Counted from the first letter of the stretch, positions 8,759 to 16,347 are shown. The stretch: 16,570 nucleotides of DNA from Acidobacteriota bacterium (GCA_021789565.1 JAJYJL010000041.1:1-16570), one strand, 5' to 3'. Notes: generated from the sequence alone by a model not told the origin. Program-made: numbers and translations.

Positions 8759-9948
8759 GTGCTGTCCTCTGCGGTCAGGGCACCGGGGCCCGCATCGTTG
8801 AACAGAGCGATGTAGGGCGCATACCGAAAGCGCCGGTTGCGCGCATGGCCCGTCATTTCATTGAGCACACCGAGCTTGACGAGACGAGACACTAGGCTGT
8901 TCGCCGCCGCGTACGTCGTGCCTATCAGCTTCTGTACGTCCCCGACCGCGACGATCGGCCGATCGAAGAGTGATTCGAGGACCTTGTAGCCGTTACCCGC
9001 CGCGCGGCCAAGCTGCTCCGTGATTGCGGCGCGATGTTGCTCGCGTAGTTGCAGAATTCGTCGCGCGGTTTGCGCGGCTTCCGCTGCCACCTCGATGACA
9101 CCGCGCAGGAAGAACAGCAGCCACTCTTCCCAGGCGCCGCGATCGCGTACCGCCTGTAAGTGCTCGTAGTACGCCTGCCGGTACTGCTTGAAGTAGTGCG
9201 AAAGGTACAGCACGGGCTTGTGCAGCACCCCGCGCTCGGTGAGCAGGAAGGTGATCAGCAGCCGGCCCACACGACCATTGCCGTCCAGAAACGGGTGGAT
9301 CGTCTCAAACTGCACGTGTGCCAGCGCGATCTTCACCAGCGGCGGCAGCGTATCCTGGGCATGTAGGAACGTCTCCAAGTTCCCCAGAGCCTCCGGCACC
9401 ACGTGGGGTGGCGGTGGTACGAAGCTTGCGGTGGTAAGCGTACAGCCGGCCGGTCCGATCCAATTCTGGCTGGTGCGCAGCTCGCCGGGCTGCAACCGTC
9501 CGCCGCGTACCCCTCGCATCAATTCAGCATGGATCTCGCGGACCAGCCGCACCGACACCGGCAGCTCGGGCAGCCGTGCGAGTCCATGGTTCATCGCTCG
9601 CACGTAGTTGACCACCTCGTCCACATCCCGCGGCAGATTCTGATCGAGGAGCTGTGCCTCGGCGGCCAGCAGATCCTGGAGTGAGCTTTGCGTGCCCTCG
9701 ATCTGGCTGGAGAGTACCGCCTCCTTGCGCACGTACATGAAGACGAAGAGGTCCGGATTCGGCAGCGTCAGCACCGACCCGTCGAGCCGGCCGAGGGCAC
9801 GATCAGCGGCGGAAAGCAGTCCCTGGAGCTCGCCGGACAATGCTGGAGCGGGCTGCGGCGGCAGTGGCGCCGGAATGAAGGCACGGTAGCCCTCCGGCTG
9901 AGCGACATACCGCCCTGCCCGGGTCGAAGCCTCGGCGCTGGTCGCCAT
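8755..9948 (-). CDS. Fic-family protein (autoinhibited AMP-transferase) with winged-helix C-terminus
   Basis: Fic enzymes usually transfer AMP from ATP to hydroxyl groups of target proteins. The canonical motif HPFLDGNGRVGR is complete (residues 225-236 when counted from an in-frame TTG at 9969; subtract 7 for the ATG used here). Before it lies SSQIEG, which matches the inhibitory helix motif (S/T)xxxE(G/N), with the glutamate that blocks productive ATP binding. Because it precedes the Fic core, this is a class II Fic. The Fic_N region precedes the core, and the last about 80 residues (IVAVGDVQKLIGTTYAAANSLVSRLVKLGVL) form a winged helix-turn-helix, suggesting autoregulation. ATG 9948 (397 aa) is preferred, since AAAGG lies upstream within a small inverted repeat, although GTG 9957 and TTG 9969 are also in frame. 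Fic genes are known passengers of Type I restriction loci, where their target is generally unknown. Confidence 0.93.
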   Translation of the reverse strand: MATSAEASTRAGRYVAQPEGYRAFIPAPLPPQPAPALSGELQGLLSAADRALGRLDGSVLTLPNPDLFVFMYVRKEAVLSSQIEGTQSSLQDLLAAEAQLLDQNLPRDVDEVVNYVRAMNHGLARLPELPVSVRLVREIHAELMRGVRGGRLQPGELRTSQNWIGPAGCTLTTASFVPPPPHVVPEALGNLETFLHAQDTLPPLVKIALAHVQFETIHPFLDGNGRVGRLLITFLLTERGVLHKPVLYLSHYFKQYRQAYYEHLQAVRDRGAWEEWLLFFLRGVIEVAAEAAQTARRILQLREQHRAAITEQLGRAAGNGYKVLESLFDRPIVAVGDVQKLIGTTYAAANSLVSRLVKLGVLNEMTGHARNRRFRYAPYIALFNDAGPGALTAEDST

Positions 9949-10027
9949 CTTGTTCACTGCCTTTAACAAGGGGCCAGATTGTGTCCATATGATAGGCTAC
10001 GTTTAACAAGGACGGAAGCCTTCGCTC
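9949..10027 (-). promoter_or_regulatory. Probable fic-hsdR promoter/operator with repeated CTTGTT elements
   Basis: CCTTGTTAAA is present twice in direct orientation on the minus strand (10011-10002 and 9971-9962), 40 bp apart. The second copy forms an inverted repeat CTTGTT (9970-9965)...AACAAG (9954-9949) with a 10-base loop that holds the AAAGG ribosome site and ends right at the ATG. A -10-like TATCAT lies at 9994-9989. The upstream repeat would fall exactly in the spacer in front of it, though the -35 (TTCCGT) is poor. The layout fits repression of this promoter by the Fic winged helix, which is inference. This is the only sizeable gap inside the locus. Confidence 0.5.
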
Positions 10028-10654
10028 TTATTTCACTTTCCTGCGACTCCGGGGGCCGCCCAGACGCTCAAAGTCGGGACCCGGCCTAAGCACGGCAGGC
10101 CCCCGGCCCGATTGAGTCGCCCCCACGCCGGCAGGGGCCAGTTGTGGAAGCGCCCGGGCGAAGGCGGCCCGCACTTGAGCAAGGCGTGCTTCGTCCAACG
10201 GCTTGCGGGACTTCACGGTGTTCATCACCTTAAGCCCCGCCGACGCAAGCAGCTCCGCGAGCGCTTTCTCCATTGCCGCCACCACGTCGCGCCGCCGATC
10301 GTACTCCCGCCGACTACCGCTCTTCGGCTCCCTCTCAATCGGCCCAACTGCGATCAATCGAAAGAAACACAACTCTGGAATCACCCCATTCTTCGCGAGA
10401 TGCCGCCGCAACATGTTGCTGTTCTCGGCAAAGCCCAGATGCTGGCCCATCCGGTTGAACGGCGATTGCGCATTGGTGGATGAACTGTCTCCAGTGCGGC
10501 CCACGTAATACAGCGGGACATGTCCCTCCCCGGTCACTTCCCAGACATAGAGCCAAAAGCCACGCTGAAGGATGTCGCCCCCAAAGTGAATCTCATGAAT
10601 GGCCAACGGCGCTGCATCCGCGACCTGAGATCCCCTCGCCATCTCATGAACCAC
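10028..10654 (-). CDS. GIY-YIG nuclease-like protein within the Type I locus
   Basis: This is a 208-aa protein. Residues about 30-146 match the GIY-YIG nuclease layout: Trp34-Leu-Tyr36 stands for GIY, Tyr50-Val-Gly52 for YIG (LYYVGRTGD), then Arg68 in FNRMGQH, Glu129 in MEKALAELL and Asn145 in KVMNTVKS. These are the five positions used by GIY-YIG enzymes for metal-dependent DNA cleavage, so activity is plausible. The C-terminal about 60 residues are Arg/Pro-rich and end in a basic tail that may bind nucleic acid. The start is GTG 10654 (overlapping the previous gene by 11 bases) or ATG 10642 one base after its stop; neither has a good Shine-Dalgarno site, so re-initiation from the upstream gene is likely. 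Its position between hsdS and fic suggests an accessory defence nuclease, but no specific named family is recognised. Confidence 0.65.
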   Translation of the reverse strand: MVHEMARGSQVADAAPLAIHEIHFGGDILQRGFWLYVWEVTGEGHVPLYYVGRTGDSSSTNAQSPFNRMGQHLGFAENSNMLRRHLAKNGVIPELCFFRLIAVGPIEREPKSGSRREYDRRRDVVAAMEKALAELLASAGLKVMNTVKSRKPLDEARLAQVRAAFARALPQLAPAGVGATQSGRGPAVLRPGPDFERLGGPRSRRKVK

Positions 10655-11492
10655 GGTAGACAGAATCCACGTTCAACTGCGCAGCAAGGTAAGGGGTAAA
10701 CCCCGCCAACAGAATCGACATCGCCACCATGTCGCGCATGTCGACAGCGCGCAGCGCATTCGCCGGCGTGCCACCGTGCCGAATGCCGGGATAGTCGGAC
10801 GCAAAGCCATAGAGATCCTTCATCGCCTCCCTAATCTTGACGTGCGGCCAAGAACCGATCTGATTGCAGATCACGCCGAGCGTGGTGCCCGTCACCCCAG
10901 GTGCCGTTCGTCCGATAGCCTCCAGCAGGTTCACCTGCTTCTGAATGCAGGTCTTGATCCGACCGTCAGAACAGTCGTGGCGCAAATCCCGCACCGCATC
11001 CTCGAACTCCTTCATCAGCGCATCAAGGTGCGCATCCTGGGCTGAAACTACGCGCAGATCTCGTACCAGACTCGCGAAAACACCCGGCAGTGTCGGACAC
11101 AGTGTGCACGGTCGGCGCAGGTCATACCGCAGATTGAACTTGTCGATGAAGCTCGCGAGCAAATTGAAGTAGCGATTGGAGAGTTCATCGCCAGCCAATT
11201 CATCAAGCGCCGAGTAAGCCGTTTCGAGAAACCCCACGAGGGCACGCTCCCAGGCCAAATCACCCGCACTTGTCCTCTCAAACGTCTCGCGGCTTTGCAC
11301 GGCGTTATCGATGATGTCCGCCAGTGCTTCGACCGACGGCGGTCTCTTGAGCGCCGGGGCCAGCGCGCGATACAGTTCGCAGAAGATGTCTTCGGGAACC
11401 CCACGCTCGCCTTCACCCAATGGCTCTTCGATTAACGGACGCCAAATCTCCCTCCAAATCTCTGCCCATACGTCGATGAACTCGCCCCGCAC
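10644..11492 (-). CDS. Unknown 282-aa protein, possibly Abi/HEPN-like, in the Type I locus
   Basis: I do not recognise a named family with certainty. The protein is mostly helical. It starts with a Trp-rich segment (DVWAEIWREIWRPLIEEP), has a central block with RRPCTLCPTLPGVFASL (126-142), including a CxxC pair at 129 and 132, and ends in YPGIRHGGTPANALRAVDMRDM and a hydrophobic helix (MSILLAGFTPYLAAQL). The C-terminal pattern of an RHG loop after a pair of helices resembles the C-terminal domain of abortive-infection proteins and HEPN-type RNases, but a clean Rx4-6H motif is not visible. GTG 11492 begins two bases after the hsdS stop and GGGGAG lies upstream, so it is read from the hsdMS message. 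No signal peptide or clear membrane segment is seen. Its place between the specificity and restriction genes suggests an accessory toxin-like or sensor role, which is inference. Confidence 0.6.
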   Translation of the reverse strand: MRGEFIDVWAEIWREIWRPLIEEPLGEGERGVPEDIFCELYRALAPALKRPPSVEALADIIDNAVQSRETFERTSAGDLAWERALVGFLETAYSALDELAGDELSNRYFNLLASFIDKFNLRYDLRRPCTLCPTLPGVFASLVRDLRVVSAQDAHLDALMKEFEDAVRDLRHDCSDGRIKTCIQKQVNLLEAIGRTAPGVTGTTLGVICNQIGSWPHVKIREAMKDLYGFASDYPGIRHGGTPANALRAVDMRDMVAMSILLAGFTPYLAAQLNVDSVYRGS

Positions 11493-11494
11493 GA

Positions 11495-12625
11495 TTACAG
11501 CTCTCCCCGAATGGCGCCGTGCCGCAGCGACGCAAACAGTCTCTCAAGGTCAACCTCCGAACGATCGTACGCTGCTTTGACCACGCTCAATCGCTTCAAT
11601 CGCTCAGCAAACTCCTGTTGCAGATCGATAGGGGCAAGTGGGATAGGCATCTCTCTGACGATGCCCATGTTAAGACCTTCCATGATCGCCCCCTTGGCCT
11701 TCTGCGCAAGGTACCGCCGCGCTATCGGGTGCCCGAGGAAATACGCATGGAGAAACGTCGGGAGGCACTTGGTTCGGTCAAGCGTAATACAGCAAAGGTG
11801 CTTAGTATTGATGGCCGTAGGAATATCGTCTGGGACAATAGCGCACCGCCCACAGGTTCCCATGATCGTAATCAGCACATCGCCTGGATGAACGGCGTAG
11901 CGGCAAAGCTGGCGGAACTTCGCTTCGCTTATGAAGCGACGTTTCCCCCAGCGAAACTCGTTCTCAACAGCATTGTCGATTCCGAGAACAGCGATGCCGT
12001 GATCGGTGAACTCGCTATGTAAGAGCTGGCTTCCAAACGGACCTGTTCGAATCGCGCCATTGGTATTAGAAGCCACGTCAGAGATTATGCTCGTACGCCA
12101 ACCACGGGCACCAGGATCCCCAAACATATCGAGAAAAATGGCTTGCCTTAGGGCGTCAATTTGCCTGAGAGCAACTCGGCGCTTGACCAAAAGCGTATAC
12201 ACCTTATCCAGAAGCCCCACGATACGCCGTTGGTCTGAGATTGGCGGAAGGAAGACCCGGTGGGTCTTTACGTCAGCAGGCTTGATAAATGGCTGGCCTG
12301 TGCCTGAACGATGCCACCGCCGCTCGTCGTTAAGCTGGTACCACAGGAACTTTGCGTCAGCCCGTGTGGGATTCGGAAAGATCAGTTGGGTATTCGCGAG
12401 GCTGGCCCACTTTCCGTCAACATAGAAACACTTGCCGCATCTTGCGCCGATCGCAGAGAGTACAATCGCAGGCTCATTGAACTCGTAATTCCGCAAGAAT
12501 CCGTTCATCCCGCCCGCACCGTAGGCAGGGACTCCCTCCGGAACGAAGTCGTTCCCGGATAGTCCGGATCTCCCTCCCTGAACGATTCGGCAGAACTCTT
12601 GCAGCTGCGCCGTCACACCGGTCAC
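11495..12625 (-). CDS. hsdS: Type I restriction-modification specificity subunit (HsdS)
   Basis: This subunit chooses the DNA sequence for both methylation and restriction. The 376-aa protein shows the usual repeat plan. A first target recognition domain (about 5-128, with AIVLSAIGARCGKCFYV and LPPISDQRRIVGLLDKV) is followed by a coiled-coil helix (about 130-167). A second recognition domain (about 175-328, with VHPGDVLITIMGTCGRCAIV and MPIPLAPIDLQQEF) is followed by a second helix (about 333-370). Each recognition domain reads one half of a bipartite site, and the helices set the spacing and bind HsdM. The first domain is shorter than the second. The start is GTG 12625, which overlaps the hsdM stop by four bases (GTGA). 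The length is slightly short for the family but both halves are complete. The target sequence cannot be predicted. Confidence 0.94.
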   Translation of the reverse strand: MTGVTAQLQEFCRIVQGGRSGLSGNDFVPEGVPAYGAGGMNGFLRNYEFNEPAIVLSAIGARCGKCFYVDGKWASLANTQLIFPNPTRADAKFLWYQLNDERRWHRSGTGQPFIKPADVKTHRVFLPPISDQRRIVGLLDKVYTLLVKRRVALRQIDALRQAIFLDMFGDPGARGWRTSIISDVASNTNGAIRTGPFGSQLLHSEFTDHGIAVLGIDNAVENEFRWGKRRFISEAKFRQLCRYAVHPGDVLITIMGTCGRCAIVPDDIPTAINTKHLCCITLDRTKCLPTFLHAYFLGHPIARRYLAQKAKGAIMEGLNMGIVREMPIPLAPIDLQQEFAERLKRLSVVKAAYDRSEVDLERLFASLRHGAIRGEL

Positions 12626-14160
12626 TTCAGGCTTCCCTCCAACTCGGTCATTCCCCGCTGGATCTCCTTCTCCAGTTTCGCCAGCTCGGCGAGAATCTCC
12701 TTCGGGGGACGGTGCTCGACCGCCTCGTACTCCACTTCCTTGTAGCGGCTTATCGAGAGATCGTAGCTCTGCGCGGCGATGTCGGTCCTGGGCACGCAGA
12801 AGCTCTGGGCGGTGCGCGGGCGTTGCCGTTCGGTTCCCGCCCGCTGCACCCAGCGCACCAGCACGTCGGGCAGATTATTTTTCTCGTGTTCGTCCGCATT
12901 GAGCGCGGAACGTGGCACTGGACCCAGCTTGTCATCCGGCAATAGCGGTATGCGCTTGTCGTCCAAGCTCCACCCGTCAGCCGCAACGTCGTAGAACCAA
13001 ACATAGTCGGTGCCGCCGGAATCGGTCTTGGTGAAGAGCAGGATCGCGGTGGACACGCCCGCATAGGGTCGGAACACGCCACCTGGCAGCTTGACCACAG
13101 CGTCAAGCTTCTGGTCTTCTACCAACATCCGACGCAGCTCCTTGTGCGCCTTACTGGAACCGAAGAGCACGCCGTCGGGCACGATGACTGCCGCGCGGCC
13201 GCCGGGCTTGAGCAGACGAAGAAAGAGCGCGAGAAACAGGAGCTCGGTCTTCTTGGTCTTGACGATTTGCAGGAGATCCTTGGCGGTGTTTTCATAGTCG
13301 AGACTGCCGGCGAAGGGCGGATTGGCCAGCACCAGCGTGTACTTCTCTTCCTCTCCGGCGTGGTCCTGTGCCAGTGAATCACGGTAACGAATGTCGGGGT
13401 TCTCCACGCCATGCAGCAGCATGTTCATGCTGCCGATGCGCAGCATAGTGTTATCGAAATCAAAGCCGTGGAACATCCGGTGATGAAAATGCTCGCGAAG
13501 CTTGGCATCGTGCAGGATGTTCGGGTGTCGCTCGCGCAGCACTTCGCCCGATGCGACAAGGAATCCAGCCGTACCGCAGGCCGGATCACAAATGACGTCG
13601 GTAGGTTGCGGCGCAGTCAATTCCACCATTAGCCGGATGATGTGGCGTGGCGTGCGGAACTGGCCGTTCTGCCCAGCGCTTGCGATCTTGCCGAGCATGT
13701 ACTCGTAGATGTCGCCTTTGGTATCGCGATCCGCCATCGGTACCGCATCGAGCAGGTCCACCACCTTGGCCAGCAATGCCGGTGTCGGGATGGTGAAGCG
13801 CGCATCCTTCATGTGGTGCGCATACGTGGACTCGTCCCCGCCCAGCGTGCGCAGGAACGGGAATGCATGCTCGCCGATCACGGCATACATATCGCTGGGC
13901 GCGAAATGCTTGAAACGCGACCAGCGTAGGTCCTCGTAGGGGCGACCCTTGGGGTCATTGCCCGCAGGGAAGATGCGGCGGTCCATTGGCTTCTTGAGAC
14001 GCGTAGATTTGTTCTCCTCCAGCGTGTGCAGGTCGTCCAGCCGGCGCAGGAAGAGGAGGTAAGTGATTTGCTCGATCACCTCCAGCGGGTTGGAGATTCC
14101 GCCGGACCAGAATGCATTCCAGATCTGGTCGATTTGGCTCTTGATGTTACCGGTGATCAT
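12622..14160 (-). CDS. hsdM: Type I restriction-modification DNA methylase subunit (HsdM)
   Basis: This N6-adenine DNA methyltransferase modifies host DNA at the HsdS-chosen site using S-adenosylmethionine. I chose ATG 14160 (512 aa, normal for HsdM) because GGAG lies nine bases upstream and the protein then opens with the family's usual ITGNIKSQIDQIW helix region. The frame remains open to 14358, with ATG 14217 as an alternative, but that lead is Arg/Ser-rich and lacks a ribosome site. In the 512-aa numbering: the HsdM N-terminal helical domain (1-150); NGQFRTPRHI (165-174); cofactor motif I DPACGTAGF (192-200); catalytic motif IV NPPF (280-283); and a C-terminal helical tail for complex contacts. 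It is the first gene of the locus and is preceded by a structured leader. It can act with HsdS alone as a methylase. Confidence 0.95.
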   Translation of the reverse strand: MITGNIKSQIDQIWNAFWSGGISNPLEVIEQITYLLFLRRLDDLHTLEENKSTRLKKPMDRRIFPAGNDPKGRPYEDLRWSRFKHFAPSDMYAVIGEHAFPFLRTLGGDESTYAHHMKDARFTIPTPALLAKVVDLLDAVPMADRDTKGDIYEYMLGKIASAGQNGQFRTPRHIIRLMVELTAPQPTDVICDPACGTAGFLVASGEVLRERHPNILHDAKLREHFHHRMFHGFDFDNTMLRIGSMNMLLHGVENPDIRYRDSLAQDHAGEEEKYTLVLANPPFAGSLDYENTAKDLLQIVKTKKTELLFLALFLRLLKPGGRAAVIVPDGVLFGSSKAHKELRRMLVEDQKLDAVVKLPGGVFRPYAGVSTAILLFTKTDSGGTDYVWFYDVAADGWSLDDKRIPLLPDDKLGPVPRSALNADEHEKNNLPDVLVRWVQRAGTERQRPRTAQSFCVPRTDIAAQSYDLSISRYKEVEYEAVEHRPPKEILAELAKLEKEIQRGMTELEGSLK

Positions 14161-14421
14161 AATCTCAGGCTCCGAGAACTCTTCATCTCTATTGTACTTT
14201 TGCCCGTCCAGCTTCATGCTGGGTACGGTTCGCTCAATCTCTGAGCGGCTACTCTGTCGACTGGGAACCGTACGAGGTACGCATCGTAGTTCATTGCAGG
14301 CGCGGCCGCGAGCATCCGAGGCTGCTTCAGATAGCGTATAGGAAAGAAGACAGAGCACGTCGCCCTTCGACCCCCAGACGCCCGTGGCACCGATGAACGC
14401 GGAGCTTCAAAGGAGATGAGC
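14161..14421 (-). promoter_or_regulatory. hsdM leader with nested inverted repeats
   Basis: No convincing gene is seen between hsdM and the phosphoesterase (14161-14504). The leader holds a perfect 9-bp inverted repeat GTACGGTTC (14223-14231) / GAACCGTAC (14265-14273). Inside it is a perfect hairpin CGCTCA-ATCTC-TGAGCG (14231-14247). A third GTACG occurs at 14277-14281. On the minus strand TACAAT (14196-14191) is a good -10 candidate about 30 bases before the start codon, but no matching -35 is visible. TATACG near 14339-14334 is another weak candidate. The repeats may be operator sites controlling methylase expression; no dedicated controller gene is recognised in the window. Confidence 0.45.
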
Positions 14422-14441
14422 TCGCAGGTTCTCGCCTGCGA
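14422..14441. repeat. Perfect 7-bp stem-loop between phosphoesterase and hsdM
   Basis: TCGCAGG (14422-14428) and CCTGCGA (14435-14441) pair around the 6-base loop TTCTCG. It lies 64-83 bases beyond the phosphoesterase stop on the minus strand. A second possible stem, GGCGGC (14473-14478) with GCCGCC (14491-14496), is closer to that stop. Neither is followed by a T-run on the minus strand, so they may be weak or factor-assisted stops, or simply RNA structure separating the two transcripts. Confidence 0.35.
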
Positions 14442-14504
14442 AGATCATCAGCTTCTTCGCGTCTTTTCACTTGGCGGCTTTGCGCATGGCGCCGCCGCGC
14501 GGCA

Positions 14505-15863
14505 TTACGCTGTGCGCTGCCCTACCCTGGCCTTCTGGTGCGATATGAATGCCTCGACTCGATCGACTGCCGCATCCATCTGGCTCTGCGCGCCGCTTAA
14601 TACCTGCCGGCTACGCGCCGCTATGACGTTCGCTTCCTCACCACCCATTGTTTCGAGGTGCTGGCTCAAGGCGACAAGCGCAGCTTGATGATCAGTGAGT
14701 TCCTCCTGCTTCGGCGCAGGTGTCACACCGGGGTGGGCTATCTCAAGCACCCTCGGCGTATCGTCCCGAAATTCTCCTCGCAGCGCAGAAGCGAATGAGG
14801 CCGCAGAATCCGTCCTTGCCCCAAGTTCTCCCAGACCCCATTTGTCCTGGAGGTACTTCAGCAAACTTGTGTGATCGAGCAATTCCGAGAAGAAAGCATT
14901 TGCGGAGTATGGCGAGACGAGTAGCGCCGGAACGCGGACCCCGTACTGGGTGAAGTCATACTCTTCGGTGTGGTGATCGGGTGGCACCGCGGTCTTCTTG
15001 GGATATACGGAATCATAGAAGCCGCCGTGCTCATCGAACAGCACGACAAGCAACGAGGACTTCCATAGTTCGTCATTGGCACGTATGGCGTTGTAGACGC
15101 GCGCAACCAGCAGATCAGCCTCAACGATGTCGTGAGGGGGATGAGCGTCATTCGCCCCCGGGTTCATATACGCAGGCTCAATAAACGCGAAAGACGGGAA
15201 TTTCTTTGGATCACCCGCCGCATCCTTGTAGAACTCCGTCATGTGATGATGGCGCAGCACGTTCTCCGGCTCCCATTGGTGAACCAAGAGGAACGAAAGG
15301 GGAGTGTCGCCGAAATATACCTTCCAGTCCTTTTTCTTTTCGTTGAGACGGTCGAAGACGGTAGGCTGGTCGTACCAGTGCAGATTGAGGCTCATGATGC
15401 CGTTCGGCATCTTCACCCGGCCGAGACTGGTACCGCTCATCACAAAGAGTCTATTCGGCCACGTGGGCCCTGGTACCGATGCGTGCCAGTGATCGCAGAT
15501 GGTGAAGGATGCCGCAATCGTGTGGATAGCGGGAAGCGTGCCGTCAGCGTGGTACCGCATTACCTCCCCGGGGTCGCCGAGCCTGGGGTAATTGCGTGCG
15601 TAGTCGAGCACAAACCCCCCGTTCTCGGGCACTGACCCGTTCCCCGCTAACTGCACTAGCACGTCAGATGTCTCGTGATGGGGATCGTCCGTCACCTGGC
15701 GCGCTGCACCAGCGCATTGCGAATAACTGGTACCGTTGTATTGGTTGAACTTGTCCGGCCCATGCCCTGCATGCGCTCGCACTTTTGCGCAGTCTCCCAG
15801 GATGTGATCGAACGCTCTATTTTCAAGCATCAGCACGATGACGTGTTCAATCGGGTCAGTCAT
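14505..15863 (-). CDS. Phosphoesterase family protein (phospholipase C / acid phosphatase type)
   Basis: This family hydrolyses phosphoester bonds in phospholipids or phosphomonoesters. The 452-aa protein starts at ATG 15863, preceded by GGAGG seven bases upstream; an upstream in-frame ATG at 15956 has no such support. Motifs: IVLMLENRAFDH near the N-terminus (metal site), PGPTWPNRLFVMSGT (131-145), with Thr134 in the nucleophile position by family comparison, HPPHD (241-245), and FDEHGGFYD (276-284). No signal peptide or membrane segment precedes the domain, unlike secreted phospholipases C, so it is probably cytosolic or exported by another route. After about residue 385 there is an extra Ala/Gln-rich helical tail not needed for the catalytic fold. 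It follows two small helical-protein genes on the same strand but after a 133-base gap with its own promoter-like site. The substrate is unknown. Confidence 0.87.
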   Translation of the reverse strand: MTDPIEHVIVLMLENRAFDHILGDCAKVRAHAGHGPDKFNQYNGTSYSQCAGAARQVTDDPHHETSDVLVQLAGNGSVPENGGFVLDYARNYPRLGDPGEVMRYHADGTLPAIHTIAASFTICDHWHASVPGPTWPNRLFVMSGTSLGRVKMPNGIMSLNLHWYDQPTVFDRLNEKKKDWKVYFGDTPLSFLLVHQWEPENVLRHHHMTEFYKDAAGDPKKFPSFAFIEPAYMNPGANDAHPPHDIVEADLLVARVYNAIRANDELWKSSLLVVLFDEHGGFYDSVYPKKTAVPPDHHTEEYDFTQYGVRVPALLVSPYSANAFFSELLDHTSLLKYLQDKWGLGELGARTDSAASFASALRGEFRDDTPRVLEIAHPGVTPAPKQEELTDHQAALVALSQHLETMGGEEANVIAARSRQVLSGAQSQMDAAVDRVEAFISHQKARVGQRTA

Positions 15864-15897
15864 GATCGCATCCTCCCGGTCCAACCTATTGCGCGCC

Positions 15898-15925
15898 GAT
15901 ATAACCAACTGCGTGCGTGAAGCAA
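15898..15925 (-). promoter_or_regulatory. Candidate promoter of the phosphoesterase gene
   Basis: On the minus strand TTGCTT (15925-15920) and TATATC (15903-15898) are separated by 16 bases and lie about 35 bases before the ATG. Each box matches the sigma-70 consensus only in part (TTG, TATA). It is the best candidate in the gap 15864-15996, which shows no gene. Confidence 0.3.
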
Positions 15926-15996
15926 ACAAACCTTCTCTAGTGCGGACCACCATCAAGTATCTAGGACGACACTGGAGTCACTCATGCAGACCTCGG

Positions 15997-16347
15997 TTAC
16001 ACCGGAAAGAACTTTGCGCAGCCGTTCAACACCTTGTCCACGTCGTTCGCGATGTTGACCAGCGTGGCCACCCGCGTAGAAATCTCGGTCAGCTGGCTCT
16101 TCAGTCCGCGCAACGCGTTCAACGGGTTCTTCATTGCGGCTGCTGCCGCCTGGATGGCGCCGTCCCGCGACAGCAAGTCGTCCTGGTTCAGCTGGGTCAA
16201 TACGGCACCGACAGCCTCCAGCGCGGCCGACACAGCTTCGCTGTCCGCCAGATTCGTGGGATTAGCGTTCGCCAGCCTATCTTCCAGCGCTTGAGCAGCC
16301 GCACGGGTCTGCGGAACATCTGCGGGGATCAAGGATTCGGTGGACAT
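15997..16347 (-). CDS. Small Ala-rich helical protein, function unknown
   Basis: This 116-aa protein belongs to no family I recognise. It is Ala/Leu-rich with heptad-like spacing (VSAALEAVGAVLTQLNQ, LKSQLTEISTRVATLVNIAND), so it should be largely alpha-helical, perhaps a helical bundle or coiled coil. It ends in a short Cys-containing tail (NGCAKFFPV). There is no signal peptide or membrane helix. The start ATG 16347 is well supported: AAGGAG lies eight bases upstream and overlaps the TAA of the preceding gene (12-base gap), so the two form an operon. The phosphoesterase gene 133 bases downstream has a helical tail of similar composition, which could mean that the products interact; this is inference only. 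Confidence 0.75.
   Translation of the reverse strand: MSTESLIPADVPQTRAAAQALEDRLANANPTNLADSEAVSAALEAVGAVLTQLNQDDLLSRDGAIQAAAAAMKNPLNALRGLKSQLTEISTRVATLVNIANDVDKVLNGCAKFFPV

Noticed and set aside
14161..14358. 66-residue N-terminal extension of HsdM
   Set aside because: It would exceed the usual family length, lacks a ribosome site and runs through nested inverted repeats.
14422..14431. TCGCAGGTTC also occurs in the T-arm of tRNA-Pro (76-85); possible right attachment site
   Set aside because: Only 10 bases match and the similarity ends before the acceptor region that an attachment repeat should contain. It is better explained as part of a local stem-loop.
14416..14688. Plus-strand open frame starting after AAGGAG in the hsdM-phosphoesterase gap
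   Set aside because: AAGGAG is only about one base from the ATG, most of the frame is antisense to the phosphoesterase, and the protein has no familiar features.
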